Below are positions 1 to 6,221 of a stretch of 24,954 bases of DNA, piece after piece. The DNA is taken from the NCBI GenBank assembly GCA_016935885.1, contig JAFGQA010000506.1, positions 1 to 24,954 on the forward strand, written 5' to 3'. The translations under genes were made by a program, and so were the position numbers. The notes under the pieces are model-generated. The model worked only from the letters and a program-made list of their open reading frames with translations. It made no database searches and had not been told where the DNA came from. This DNA is from Phycisphaerae bacterium. Lineage in GTDB: Bacteria; Planctomycetota; Phycisphaerae; UBA1845; UTPLA1. Every line of letters starts with the position of its first letter. Within the stretch, counting starts at the first letter, position 1.

Positions 1-201
1 CACGTGAAAGACCACATCGAAGAGGCCCGCAGGAAAGAGGGCGGACTCGATCCGGCCATGTTGTCCTACCTTCTGGACCGGGTCCGGGTTGACCGTGTCC
101 CCGACTACGTCCTCGCTCCGCTCGACCTGCAGGATTTCCAGGCCTTTATCGCCAAGCTCCGGCAGACCCTCGCCGGCATGGCGTTTCCTGAACGGGAATG
201 A
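1..201 (+). CDS. C-terminal end of an unidentified protein (partial)
   Basis: The frame is open from the window edge to a TGA at 199-201, giving about 66 residues of what is probably the end of a longer gene. The GTG at position 4 is only the first possible start inside the window and has no visible ribosome binding site. The visible part is hydrophilic and helical-looking, with a Leu/Asp-rich stretch (YVLAPLDLQDFQAF), and has no signal peptide or membrane segment. I do not recognise the family. The stop lies inside the first dispersed repeat, so the last residues may come from repeat sequence. Confidence 0.45.
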   Translation, partial: HVKDHIEEARRKEGGLDPAMLSYLLDRVRVDRVPDYVLAPLDLQDFQAFIAKLRQTLAGMAFPERE

Positions 202-290
202 TGGAATGGTGGAATGTAGGAATGGTGGTGAGCCTCGCTCCTTCCTTCTTCTCCCGCGAATCATCCAATGATCGAATCATCCTCTTCTCC
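194..290 (+). repeat. Dispersed repeat B, copy 1
   Basis: A GGAATGATGGAATGG-type segment runs into GTGAGCCTCGCTCCTTCC and then an AATCATCCAATGATCGAAT-like stretch. The same order occurs at 5838-5933, and the last part recurs inverted at about 24895-24940. It is non-coding and runs over the end of the partial gene at the left edge. Confidence 0.75.
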
Positions 291-301
291 GTGTCCTCCG
301 T

Positions 302-395
302 GGTTCCTCTTCCCTTCTGCGTCTCTTGCGCCTTTCTTGACCTCCGTAGTCCCGACTCGAAGAGGCGGGACGAAGGAGGTTCGCGGTTAACTCTT
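302..395 (+). repeat. Dispersed repeat C, copy 1, with hairpin unit at 341-379
   Basis: A pyrimidine-rich part (GGTTCCTCTTC... GCGTCTCTTGCGCC) is followed by a hairpin and then TTCGCGGTTAACTCTT. It is nearly identical to 4205-4305. The hairpin has an outer stem CCTCC/GGAGG (341-345 with 375-379) and an inner stem GTCCCG/CGGGAC (349-354 with 366-371), separated by GTA on one side and GAA on the other. The end of the repeat supplies the TAA stop and last codons of the minus-strand AbiEi-like gene. Confidence 0.8.
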
Positions 396-1010
396 CCGGG
401 CTTGCCCTGACATGATCTCCTCGAAGCGCTTCTCAACGAGCGTCCCCCGCTGGGCCGACCTTATGCGCCGGATCATCCCACGCGCCTCCCGGATGCTGAA
501 CGTTCGCGGCAATTCAAGTTCGGGCAGGACCCGGAACAGGCGCGTCTTCGCGGGACTGAGGTAAAGCACATCCAGCAGGGACTTCTCGGGCACCGCCATG
601 TTCGCTCCGTCCTCCCCGACCCGTTCGTAGCCGAAGAAGAAAGCGGGGTCCACGTGGTGAATCGAAACGGCTCCCAGCGGGGTTTCGAATCGCCGCGTCC
701 TGGCAACGGAAACCGCATACGTCACGGAAGGAACCTGCGAAATCATCCCGTGGTAGTAAAGCGCACTTTGCAGGGACACGTAGCTTGGAAAGGGCGCCGC
801 GAGATACTGGGGCAGGGCGAGGACCTGGATTCTGTCCCTCGCGCCCCACAGGCCGTGACGGAGGCGCACAATCTCTCCCGCGCGGGAGAGCCTCTCCAGG
901 ACCTTGCTGGCATGCGCGCGCGAAATGCCCAGGCAGGCCGACGCGTCGGCCGTGGTGAACGCCGGCTGACCCATCGCCAGCAACCGCGCCTGTGCCTCGA
1001 TCAGCCTCAT
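387..1010 (-). CDS. AbiEi-family antitoxin-like protein of a type IV toxin-antitoxin pair
   Basis: This 207-residue protein has an N-terminal winged-helix-like region (roughly residues 8-55, including TTADASACLGISRAHASKVL) followed by the body seen in AbiEi-type proteins: a YVSLQSALYYHGM segment, a V-R-RFETPLG-V stretch and an AVPEKSLLDVLYL helix. In that family the protein represses its own operon and neutralises the AbiEii nucleotidyltransferase. The ATG at 1010 overlaps the TGA of the upstream gene (ATGA), so the two are translationally coupled; a longer frame to 1061 would run deep into that gene. The order is toxin then antitoxin, the reverse of most AbiE operons. The C-terminus runs into repeat C, so its last residues may not be original. 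The function is inferred from family resemblance and pairing. Confidence 0.8.
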   Translation of the reverse strand: MRLIEAQARLLAMGQPAFTTADASACLGISRAHASKVLERLSRAGEIVRLRHGLWGARDRIQVLALPQYLAAPFPSYVSLQSALYYHGMISQVPSVTYAVSVARTRRFETPLGAVSIHHVDPAFFFGYERVGEDGANMAVPEKSLLDVLYLSPAKTRLFRVLPELELPRTFSIREARGMIRRIRSAQRGTLVEKRFEEIMSGQARKS

Positions 1011-1768
1011 TTCTCCGCCTCTTCCAGCGCCGCCAGCACCCTCAGCCGCATGGTGTCCCACGTCTCCTCGTCATACAGCGCCTGGTCCTCCGGTGCGAGG
1101 TACGCGAGAACCTGGCCGGCAAAGACATCAAAATCAACCGTCATGAGGTTGTCCCGCGCCGCCCTCGTCTTCGAGCGCAGCTTCTGCGGCAGATCGCCCG
1201 GACTCACGCCCGCGGCCAGGAGGAGATGCAGGTCGAACACATCCCGTGCCTGGACCTGTTTCCGATCGACCAGCGCCTGGACCTTCTGGCGATACGCCAG
1301 CTCTTTGGGGTAGTGGTTGGTCATCAGCGGCTGAAGCCCGTAGGCGGCGATGACGGCCGGGTCGATCGGTTCGAACTTCGCGCCGGCCGCCATGTCCCGG
1401 CGGGAGAACTCGATCTTGGTGGGCAGGGGCCGCTCGATGCGGGGGACGACCAGCCCGAGCTTCCAGCGCTGGGTCGTTTGGGTCTGCTTGTCGTCGTTGA
1501 CGTGTTCGATGCTGATCCCCCGCGCCTGCAGGATCTGGGCGAAGGGGGTGGAGCGGAGGATCCCGTTCACCTTGTCCTTCAGCAGGTGCACGGGCATTTC
1601 CCGGGCATCCAGGTCCATGTCCTCCGAGTAGCGCGGGCTCTTCAGGAAGAACCTGAGGTTGCATCCGCCTTTCAGGGCATAGAACCGCTTGTCCACCTTC
1701 CTGCCCAATTGGGCCAGAAAGAGAAGGTGGAACATCTCCACGTATTGTCTGCCGGTGAATTCGCTCAT
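1007..1768 (-). CDS. AbiEii-family nucleotidyltransferase toxin
   Basis: This 253-residue protein has the nucleotidyltransferase signature of the AbiEii/AbiGii family: LKGGCNLRFF at about residues 32-41 and RYSEDMDLD at 46-54, where the acidic pair should bind metal. A later K-V-ALVDRK...ARDVFDLHLL stretch matches the second conserved block. Family members transfer nucleotides to RNA, tRNA in the best studied cases, and arrest growth unless neutralised. The ATG at 1768 has GAGGGG a few bases upstream, which supports this start. It is the first gene of a two-gene operon and overlaps the AbiEi-like gene by 4 bp. A good sigma70-like promoter and an inverted repeat lie just upstream. The molecular target cannot be read from the sequence. 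Confidence 0.88.
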   Translation of the reverse strand: MSEFTGRQYVEMFHLLFLAQLGRKVDKRFYALKGGCNLRFFLKSPRYSEDMDLDAREMPVHLLKDKVNGILRSTPFAQILQARGISIEHVNDDKQTQTTQRWKLGLVVPRIERPLPTKIEFSRRDMAAGAKFEPIDPAVIAAYGLQPLMTNHYPKELAYRQKVQALVDRKQVQARDVFDLHLLLAAGVSPGDLPQKLRSKTRAARDNLMTVDFDVFAGQVLAYLAPEDQALYDEETWDTMRLRVLAALEEAEK

Positions 1769-1800
1769 ATTTCACCCCTCGCAGATACAATACGTGAAAT
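1769..1800 (-). promoter_or_regulatory. Candidate operator of the first AbiE operon
   Basis: The 7-base arms ATTTCAC (1769-1775) and GTGAAAT (1794-1800) are a perfect inverted repeat separated by 18 bases. They enclose the -10 box and the ribosome binding site. AbiEi proteins are known to bind inverted repeats and repress their own operon. The TTCACGTA/TACGTGAA half-site also occurs next to the second AbiE locus (22955-22971). The regulatory role is inferred. Confidence 0.5.
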
Positions 1801-1815
1801 CGACAGCAGTGTCAA
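1787..1815 (-). promoter_or_regulatory. Sigma70-like promoter of the first AbiE operon
   Basis: On the minus strand, TTGACA (1810-1815) lies 17 bp upstream of TATTGT (1787-1792), about 20 bp before the ATG at 1768. The -35 hexamer is a perfect consensus and the spacing is optimal. Confidence 0.7.
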
Positions 1816-1895
1816 TATCACGAGTTATAGATGTCTACCTGCCAGGAGGGTGCGGGAGCGGCGAAACAGCGTGTGGGGGTGATGTTGATTGTTTG

Positions 1896-1935
1896 CCTGT
1901 CCCCCTGTCTCCCCCTGTCTCTGTCCCCCTGTCTC
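1896..1935. repeat. Short tandem repeat of CCCCCTGTCT units
   Basis: Imperfect head-to-tail copies of a roughly 10-base CCCCCTGTCT unit, immediately before direct repeat A. No gene is visible here. Confidence 0.7.
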
Positions 1936-2072
1936 GAAGAGAAATCTAACCGCGGATTACGCGGATTACGCGAATGAGGCGTTGCAGGGACCGCAGGTCT
2001 GAACAGCGGCCAAGCCAAGTACCAGCCAGGGACGGTGTCTCGCCACAAAGGTCTTCTCACCGCCCCCATCCG
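1935..2072 (+). repeat. Long direct repeat A, copy 1
   Basis: A 138-bp segment from CGAAGAGAAATCTAACCGCGG to CCGCCCCCATCCG matches 3971-4108 with only about five mismatches by eye. The two copies are in the same orientation and flank the ydbH-ynbE-ydbL operon. After this copy the sequence continues directly into CGAAATCCGCG and a pyrimidine-rich tail. In copy 2 that junction is broken by small palindromic insertions. No coding function is apparent; this repeat and its tail fill most of 1816-2233. Confidence 0.85.
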
Positions 2073-2233
2073 CGAAATCCGCGAAATCCGCGGTTCCTCT
2101 TCTCTTCTTTTGCGTCTCTTGCGCCGCGCCCGGAACCGAGACGAGTCGGCGAGGCTCTGGTGCGGGGTTTTTTTCGCGGCTATGTCTTCTCTTCCGTCCG
2201 TGGTCCCGGTGTCCTGGCCCGGAAAGGAAAGGC

Positions 2234-2608
2234 TCAAGGCTTTCTGTACCACTCGCCCTTGTCGTTCTGGAGCATGTGGCCTGACCGGGCCTCACTCGCG
2301 ATCTGGATCGCGCGGCGCTGGCCCACGAGATCCGAGGTGGTACCCGTGCTGGCCGCGATGGCCGCATAGAGTTCCTTCCGGTCAGCGTTCTCGGCCTTCA
2401 CGATATCCTCGCCCCGGCGCTTCTTGGCGACAAACTCGACATAGCCGCGGCTGTTCTCGCCAATGATCGCCTTGTCTTTGAGCTCGTTCAGCGCGGGCAA
2501 CCGGTCGCGGAAGCGGGCCTTCAGCTCCTCGGAGCCCTGGCCGGACGCGCTCAGGCAGAACCCGATCCCGACAAACGACAACAGGAGCAGAGCAAGCACG
2601 CGTTTCAT
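2234..2608 (-). CDS. ydbL: YdbL-like DUF1318 periplasmic protein
   Basis: This 124-residue protein has an N-terminal signal peptide (positive MKR, then ALLLLSFVGIGFCLSASG) and a mature part typical of DUF1318: FRDRLPALNELKDKAIIGENSRGYVEFV followed by AENADRKELYAAIA and an IQIASEARSGHMLQNDKGEWYRK-type end. The ATG at 2608 has GGAGG upstream and overlaps the stop of the ynbE-like gene (ATGA). In Enterobacteria YdbL works with the intermembrane protein YdbH and lipoprotein YnbE in phospholipid movement between inner and outer membrane, and is thought to modulate assembly of the YdbH-YnbE bridge. The same three genes in the same order support the call. Confidence 0.85.
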   Translation of the reverse strand: MKRVLALLLLSFVGIGFCLSASGQGSEELKARFRDRLPALNELKDKAIIGENSRGYVEFVAKKRRGEDIVKAENADRKELYAAIAASTGTTSDLVGQRRAIQIASEARSGHMLQNDKGEWYRKP

Positions 2609-2862
2609 GGTTTGGCCTCCTTCGAAGGGCTTTGTTCTTTCGCCGGTGCGGCAGGGCCCGGCGCCGGAGCCTGCACATCCGAGAAGAAGCTCTCGAGCGC
2701 CTGGTCCACTTTCTGAACCTTGACGTTGACATCGACCGTGACGTGAATCGGACTTACGTCAACCTGGACGGGTTCGACTCTCAGCCTGGCGCAACCTGCC
2801 AGCGCCGAAAAAGCGATCAGAAACAGCAGAACATCGCTTCCCAAACGAACGGTTCTGTTCAC
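2605..2862 (-). CDS. ynbE: YnbE-like outer-membrane lipoprotein
   Basis: This protein of about 85 residues has a lipoprotein signal: hydrophobic VLLFLIAFSA followed by LAGC, with the lipidated cysteine at residue 24. The mature part has the YnbE-type beta-strand segment PIHVTVDVNVKVQKVDQALESFF and then a Pro/Ala/Lys-rich tail, longer than in the short E. coli YnbE. I chose the GTG at 2862 because GGAGG sits 5 bases upstream on the minus strand; the longer frame would overlap ydbH. YnbE is known to pair with the C-terminal end of YdbH by beta-strand stacking at the outer membrane. The gene lies 22 bp after ydbH and overlaps ydbL by 4 bp, so the three are one operon. Confidence 0.8.
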   Translation of the reverse strand: MNRTVRLGSDVLLFLIAFSALAGCARLRVEPVQVDVSPIHVTVDVNVKVQKVDQALESFFSDVQAPAPGPAAPAKEQSPSKEAKP

Positions 2863-2884
2863 GCGCACCTCCGAGCCTGTTTCG

Positions 2885-3928
2885 TCAGTCCTCAAGCAGT
2901 ATACCGACGGCGTGCCCGCTGGAAAGGATATCTTCGATCGAGAGGTCAATGAACCGCAGGTGCAACTCCACGCCGTTCCCGAAGTTCGCATTGCTCTTCT
3001 CCGGCGTCGTGCGGACGAACGTGCGCCGGCGCAGATCGAAGCTGAAGGGAAGCCTTCCTGCAGGCGCTCCGCGGATCTGCAGTTCCACATTCAGCAGGCC
3101 GTTGCTGCTGCTCACGTCGAGCCGGGCCCAGTCGCAGCGGAAGTCCTTGAGCGCCTCCTCGGCGATGCTCACGTACGTGAACCGCGGGTCGGCGGGCGGC
3201 AAGTACTTTGTCAGGAAGCGGTCGCCGTTGACGGCGATACGGCCTGCCTTGCCGGCGGCCGTTTCGAGACGCCCCTGCCCGGCGACCACGCCGTCGCGGA
3301 TCCGGAAGTCGACGCTCCCGCCGAGTTCGCCTGACGCCTCCAGGGGTTCCCAGCCCATCACAGCAAGCAGCGGCTCGATCTCGAGATTCGCGCACCTGAT
3401 GGTTCCTTCCGCTGCCGTACGGTCGGGATCGGCACGCATCTCAAGCGAGAAGGGCATGTGAACGATCGGCCCGACGGTATGAACGCGCACCTCCGAGTTG
3501 CTGACCGTCAACGTTGCGATGGGGAGGAGTCCCGGGGCCGAGACGGCGCCCCCTTCGAAGAGCGGCTCAAGGCCGGCAATCATCAGTTGATCACCGCTGC
3601 GTGCCACGTTGATCTCGACGCCGGACAGATGCACTTCGTCGATCCAGCCTCGAAGCAGTCGCGACGGCGCGTAAACCGCGCACACATGTCCCACGCGCAG
3701 GCTCCGGCTCTCCCGGCCGCGCAGCGTCAGGCGGGCCAGGTCAGCCCGGTGCAGCCCCAACCCGGTTACCTCAACGCCATCCACCCTGAACCCGCCGGCC
3801 CGGAGGCGGCCGACGATGACACGTTGCAGAAGGTACCGCCCGGCAGACGGGCCCACCTTGAGCACAAGCATGATCAGGAGGCACAGGAGAAGAACCGCAG
3901 CGAGGTATCTGCGCATCGGCCGGCTCAT
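2885..3928 (-). CDS. ydbH: Short YdbH-like intermembrane transport protein
   Basis: This 347-residue protein has one N-terminal membrane anchor (about residues 8-26, AAVLLLCLLIMLVLKVG) and a beta-rich body with repeated VxGLxLHRADLxxLTL and LLxVxLQIRG patterns. It ends in the conserved C-terminal block (NGVELHLRFIDLSIEDIL) of the AsmA-like YdbH family. Such proteins form a hydrophobic groove across the periplasm for phospholipid transfer. E. coli YdbH has about 880 residues, so this is less than half the usual length: anchor and C-terminal part are present, most of the middle is missing. The ATG at 3928 (or the one at 3916) precedes the anchor; a longer frame upstream only translates repeat A. 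The ynbE and ydbL homologues downstream strongly support the identity. Confidence 0.78.
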   Translation of the reverse strand: MSRPMRRYLAAVLLLCLLIMLVLKVGPSAGRYLLQRVIVGRLRAGGFRVDGVEVTGLGLHRADLARLTLRGRESRSLRVGHVCAVYAPSRLLRGWIDEVHLSGVEINVARSGDQLMIAGLEPLFEGGAVSAPGLLPIATLTVSNSEVRVHTVGPIVHMPFSLEMRADPDRTAAEGTIRCANLEIEPLLAVMGWEPLEASGELGGSVDFRIRDGVVAGQGRLETAAGKAGRIAVNGDRFLTKYLPPADPRFTYVSIAEEALKDFRCDWARLDVSSSNGLLNVELQIRGAPAGRLPFSFDLRRRTFVRTTPEKSNANFGNGVELHLRFIDLSIEDILSSGHAVGILLED

Positions 3929-3970
3929 GGCGGGATTCTGCCATCCCCGGACGGCAAAAGGAACGACTAC

Positions 3971-4108
3971 CGAAGACAAATCTAACCGCGGATTTCGCGG
4001 ATTACGCGAATGGGGCGTTGCAGGGACCGCAGGTCTGAACAGCGGCCAAGCCAAGTACCAGCCAGGGACGGTGTCCCGCCACAAAGGTCCTCTCACCGCC
4101 CCCATCCG
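3971..4108 (+). repeat. Long direct repeat A, copy 2
   Basis: Second copy of the 138-bp repeat at 1935-2072, about 96 percent identical by eye. It begins just upstream of the ydbH start region. Its downstream continuation differs from copy 1 by inserted hairpin sequences (4106-4131 and about 4157-4199) and then returns to the same CCGCGGTTCCTCTTC tail. Confidence 0.85.
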
Positions 4109-4131
4109 CCTTCGCCCAGAGGCTACGGCGG
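4106..4131. repeat. Small palindromic element with GTA/GAA internal loop (inverted)
   Basis: Outer stem CCGCC/GGCGG (4106-4110 with 4127-4131), inner stem GCC/GGC (4114-4116 with 4121-4123), and TTC and TAC as the unpaired sides. Read on the minus strand these are GTA and GAA, the same architecture as the elements at 341-379, 4160-4199 and 4250-4289. Confidence 0.65.
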
Positions 4132-4159
4132 GACACGTCCGTGTAATCCGCGAAACCTG

Positions 4160-4199
4160 TCCTACGTAGCCGCGAGCGGAGCCGCGCGGCGAAGTAGGA
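4160..4199. repeat. Small palindromic element with GTA/GAA internal loop
   Basis: Outer stem TCCTAC/GTAGGA (4160-4165 with 4194-4199) and inner stem GCCGCG/CGCGGC (4169-4174 with 4185-4190), with GTA on the left and GAA on the right between the stems. It interrupts the tail of direct repeat A: the corresponding place in copy 1 (near 2080-2090) reads CGAAATCCGCGG without it. Confidence 0.75.
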
Positions 4200-4204
4200 T
4201 CCGC

Positions 4205-4305
4205 GGTTCCTCTTCTCTTCTCCTTTTGCGTCTTTTGCGCCTTTCTTGACCTCCGTAGTCCCGACTCGAAGAGGTCGGGACGAAGGAGGTTCGCGGTTAA
4301 CTCTT
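4205..4305 (+). repeat. Dispersed repeat C, copy 2, with hairpin unit at 4250-4289
   Basis: Near-identical to 302-395, including the pyrimidine-rich lead, the hairpin (CCTCC/GGAGG outside, GTCCCG/CGGGAC inside, GTA and GAA loop sides) and the TTCGCGGTTAACTCTT end. Here it is non-coding, while copy 1 overlaps the end of the AbiEi-like gene. Confidence 0.8.
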
Positions 4306-4310
4306 CTCTC

Positions 4311-4374
4311 CCGTTGCCATGTGCAGTGTTGACTGCCCGCCGCCCGCAACACACAATCCCCCGCGGTTCTTGGG
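4311..4374 (+). repeat. Dispersed repeat E, copy 1
   Basis: CCGTTGCCATG, then TTGACTGCCCGCCGCCC, then CACACAATCCCCC and a CGGTxCxTGGG end. It matches 5680-5743 over 64 bases with scattered differences. It is non-coding; with repeat C it fills most of the gap before the first higB-like gene. Confidence 0.7.
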
Positions 4375-4477
4375 CATCGAATTGCGGCGGCGAGATGCTG
4401 TTGCCTGGGGCTGCCTGTGCAAAACCAGGGAGCGGAGATTCCCGGCATGCGCAGAGCGACTGTCGCGATCGGGAAAT

Positions 4478-4493
4478 ACACCAATATTAGTGT
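4478..4493 (+). promoter_or_regulatory. Candidate operator of the first higBA-like operon
   Basis: ACACCAATATTAGTGT is a 16-bp near-perfect palindrome (one mismatched pair) ending 9 bp before the ATG at 4503. It contains a TATTAG that could act as a -10 box. HigA-type antitoxins usually bind a palindrome over their own promoter, so this is the likely autoregulation site; no strong -35 box is seen. Confidence 0.5.
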
Positions 4494-4502
4494 TGACAAG
4501 AC

Positions 4503-4856
4503 ATGGAATTCAGCGTAGAGTTCTATGAGAGTGAAGGGGGAAACAGACCCGTGCAGGACTTCCTTGTGGAACTCAAGACCAGCGATCCCGGTGATTTTGC
4601 CGCCGTCATGGCCGGATTGGAGAAGTTGCGGTATCGCCAATGCCATCGTGAGCCATTGACGAAAGCGCTTGGAGATGGCTTGTTTGAATTGCGGCATGTC
4701 GGGAAGTTGAATACGCGCATCCTCTGGTTCTTCATGAAAGGCAGGAGAATTGTTGCCGTGCATGGCATTCGCAACAAAGGGCAAACCATCCCGGCGGGCG
4801 AAATGGGTACGGCGCGGGCACGGATGCGCGACTGGCGGAGAAGGTTTTACGCATGA
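4503..4856 (+). CDS. HigB/Gp49-like RelE-superfamily toxin
   Basis: This 117-residue basic protein has the Gp49-like HigB pattern: an N-terminal MEFSVEFYESEGGNRPVQDFL segment, a middle LGDGLFELRHVG stretch and the strand pair TRILWFFMKGRRIVAVHGIRNKGQTIP. In this superfamily such proteins are ribosome-dependent mRNA interferases. It is followed by an XRE-type gene with an ATGA overlap at 4853-4856, the toxin-first order typical of HigBA. A palindromic operator candidate ends 9 bp upstream; only a very short leader is possible, so translation may be close to leaderless. Family call from motif and context; the cleavage target is unknown. Confidence 0.85.
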   Translation: MEFSVEFYESEGGNRPVQDFLVELKTSDPGDFAAVMAGLEKLRYRQCHREPLTKALGDGLFELRHVGKLNTRILWFFMKGRRIVAVHGIRNKGQTIPAGEMGTARARMRDWRRRFYA

Positions 4857-5191
4857 AGAAGACCAACTTTGACCGTTTTCTGGAGCAGCAACTGAAGGAT
4901 CCCGTGTTCGCGGAGCGGTTCAAAGCCGCCGGCGTGGCCTGGGATGTGGCCCTGCAGATTGCCGCCCTCCGCGAGAAGGCCGGCCTGTCTCAGAGAGAAC
5001 TCGCGCGCAAACTCAAGACATCGCAACAGAACATCAGCCGGCTTGAATCCCCCTCCTATGAAGGCCATTCCCTCAGCATGTTGCGCCGCGTCGCGCGGGC
5101 GCTGGATGCCGAAGTGAAAGTTACCATCACGGCCGCGCCAAGACCGGCCATGGTGGCCGAATCGCGGGCCAGGTACAGGACCCGGAAATGA
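4853..5191 (+). CDS. HigA-like XRE-family antitoxin
   Basis: This 112-residue protein has an XRE helix-turn-helix at about residues 34-90, with LREKAGLSQRELARKLKTSQQNISRLE as the recognisable core and MLRRVARALDAEVKV as the following helix and strand. The N-terminal part (DRFLEQQLKDPVFAERFKAA) is typical of antitoxins paired with Gp49-like toxins. It would bind the toxin and repress the operon through the upstream palindrome. It overlaps the toxin gene by 4 bp. An ATG at 5188 overlaps its stop, but the frame that follows resembles nothing known and I do not call it. Confidence 0.88.
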   Translation: MKKTNFDRFLEQQLKDPVFAERFKAAGVAWDVALQIAALREKAGLSQRELARKLKTSQQNISRLESPSYEGHSLSMLRRVARALDAEVKVTITAAPRPAMVAESRARYRTRK

Positions 5192-5442
5192 GTCGAGTCC
5201 ACCCTGTCTTCTCGCATCCCAACCTGCCGGACCGCCAGCAGGTCACGCAGTCGCTCGCCGACCAGTTCAATGCCGATGAACGCGTATGGGCCGACCTTGA
5301 ACCGTTGCGTCGTCTCCGGCGGTTGCTGCGTCCCGGGGTGAGCTGCCGGAAGCGTAAACAAGAAGACCTCGCCGACTTCGCCCACGCCCGGCCGCCGAAA
5401 GACTGCGTAGCGCAGTGGGTGATCGAATGACATCCGCATGCC

Positions 5443-5500
5443 CCGCGGCTTGCCCTGCACCGCGCCCCCGAAGGCGGCTCTGGTGCAGGTCCCGTAGTCC
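5443..5500 (+). repeat. Dispersed repeat D, copy 1
   Basis: CCGCGGCTTGCCCTGC ... CCGAAGGCGGCTCTGGTGCAGG and a CCCGTAGTCC end. CCTGCACC (5454-5461) pairs with GGTGCAGG (5482-5489) as a perfect 8-bp stem. It matches 5950-6048, which carries an extra hairpin in the middle. Confidence 0.7.
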
Positions 5501-5519
5501 TGCTTGTCCTCCGTCTTGT

Positions 5520-5566
5520 CCGCCATAGCCCCACGGGCGACGGCGGAAGCCTCTAGGCGAAGGAGG
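5520..5566. repeat. Compound palindromic element
   Basis: The first unit has stem CCGCC/GGCGG (5520-5524 with 5542-5546) around GCC/GGC, with ATA and GAC as internal-loop sides. It is followed by GCC-TCTA-GGC-GAA-GGAGG (5549-5566), the right half of another such element whose left arm CCTCC lies at 5508-5512. This looks like one unit inserted in another. Confidence 0.6.
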
Positions 5567-5679
5567 ATGGTCCTGCAGTCCCTCCATTCCGCTTTGCGTT
5601 TTTCGTGTTTTTTGTGGCCAGCTCTTCTCCTCTTCCATTCGCGTCAATTCGCGTTAATTCGCGGTTCCTCTTCTCCGCG

Positions 5680-5743
5680 CCGTTGCCATGAACGGGGTTG
5701 ACTGCCCGCCGCCCTCACCACACAATCCCCCCCGGTACCTGGG
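5680..5743 (+). repeat. Dispersed repeat E, copy 2
   Basis: Matches 4311-4374 from CCGTTGCCATG through CACACAATCCCCC to the CTGGG end. Non-coding. Confidence 0.7.
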
Positions 5744-5837
5744 AGTGGATTCAATGGCCTCGCCACACGACAAATCGCCGCTCAAACACAAGCCCCTCCG
5801 CCAACCCGGCCAGTCCTTGGAGATCCCGATTCGCGGA

Positions 5838-5933
5838 GGGAATGATGGAATGGTGGAATGTTGGAATGGTGGTGAGCCTCGCTCCTTCCTTCTTCCCTCC
5901 CCCCAATCATCGAATGATCCAATCATCGAATCA
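5838..5933 (+). repeat. Dispersed repeat B, copy 2
   Basis: Same order as 194-290: GGAATGATGGAATGG, GGTGGTGAGCCTCGCTCC, then AATCATCGAATGATCC. The most conserved part is the first 55 bases. Confidence 0.75.
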
Positions 5934-5949
5934 CCGTCTTCTCCGCCGT

Positions 5950-6048
5950 CCGCGGCTTGCCCTGCTCCGCCTGCCCTGAAGCGTGTCGCGGAGCGACTCT
6001 GCTTCAGGGCGCCGCCGAAGTCGGCTCTGGTGCAGGGTCCCGTTGTCC
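5950..6048 (+). repeat. Dispersed repeat D, copy 2, carrying an inserted hairpin
   Basis: Matches 5443-5500 at both ends. Between them is a strong hairpin absent from copy 1: GCCCTGAAGC (5973-5982) pairs with GCTTCAGGGC (6001-6010), and inside it TCGC pairs with GCGA (5986-5989 with 5993-5996). Confidence 0.7.
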
Positions 6049-6221
6049 CGTGGTCTGCCACGCCCCGGCTGGCACGTTCGAGAGACAGCGCAAGAGAGCC
6101 GCGTCTGGGTCTTGAACCCGGACCGCTTCCTCGTCAAGATCCGGCGACTGCCCGAGAGGTTGAACCCAGAGGAAGTCGCGCTCATCGCCGACCGCATGGC
6201 GGTGCACGTGAGGAATCAGTC

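Larger units (their letters stand above)
5192..6221. other. Repeat-rich stretch without a convincing gene
   Basis: Both strands hold open frames here, but none resembles a known family and most translate recognised repeats. The stretch contains repeat D (5443-5500 and 5950-6048), repeat E copy 2, repeat B copy 2, several hairpins, and a pyrimidine-rich CGTTTTTCGTGTTTTTTGTGG-like tract near 5590-5625. A short frame at about 6061-6228 (ending in LNPEEVALIADRMAVHV) could be the remnant of a gene cut off by repeat F; I cannot name it. Confidence 0.55.

Noticed and set aside
992..1882. 296-residue frame on the plus strand opposite the AbiEii gene
   Set aside because: It is an antisense shadow in GC-rich DNA; the minus-strand frame has clear nucleotidyltransferase motifs, a promoter and a ribosome binding site.
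1896..1935. Possible CRISPR-like or tandem array of CCCCCTGTCT units
   Set aside because: Units are about 10 bases with no spacers; it is a simple short tandem repeat.
3929..4354. Long N-terminal extension of the ydbH frame
   Set aside because: It translates repeats A and C and the hairpin elements; the signal-anchor at ATG 3928 is a far better start.
5056..5526. 156-residue frame on the minus strand and an 80-residue frame on the plus strand after the first HigA-like gene
   Set aside because: Neither resembles a known family, the minus frame overlaps the HigA-like gene and runs through repeat D, and neither has a good ribosome binding site.
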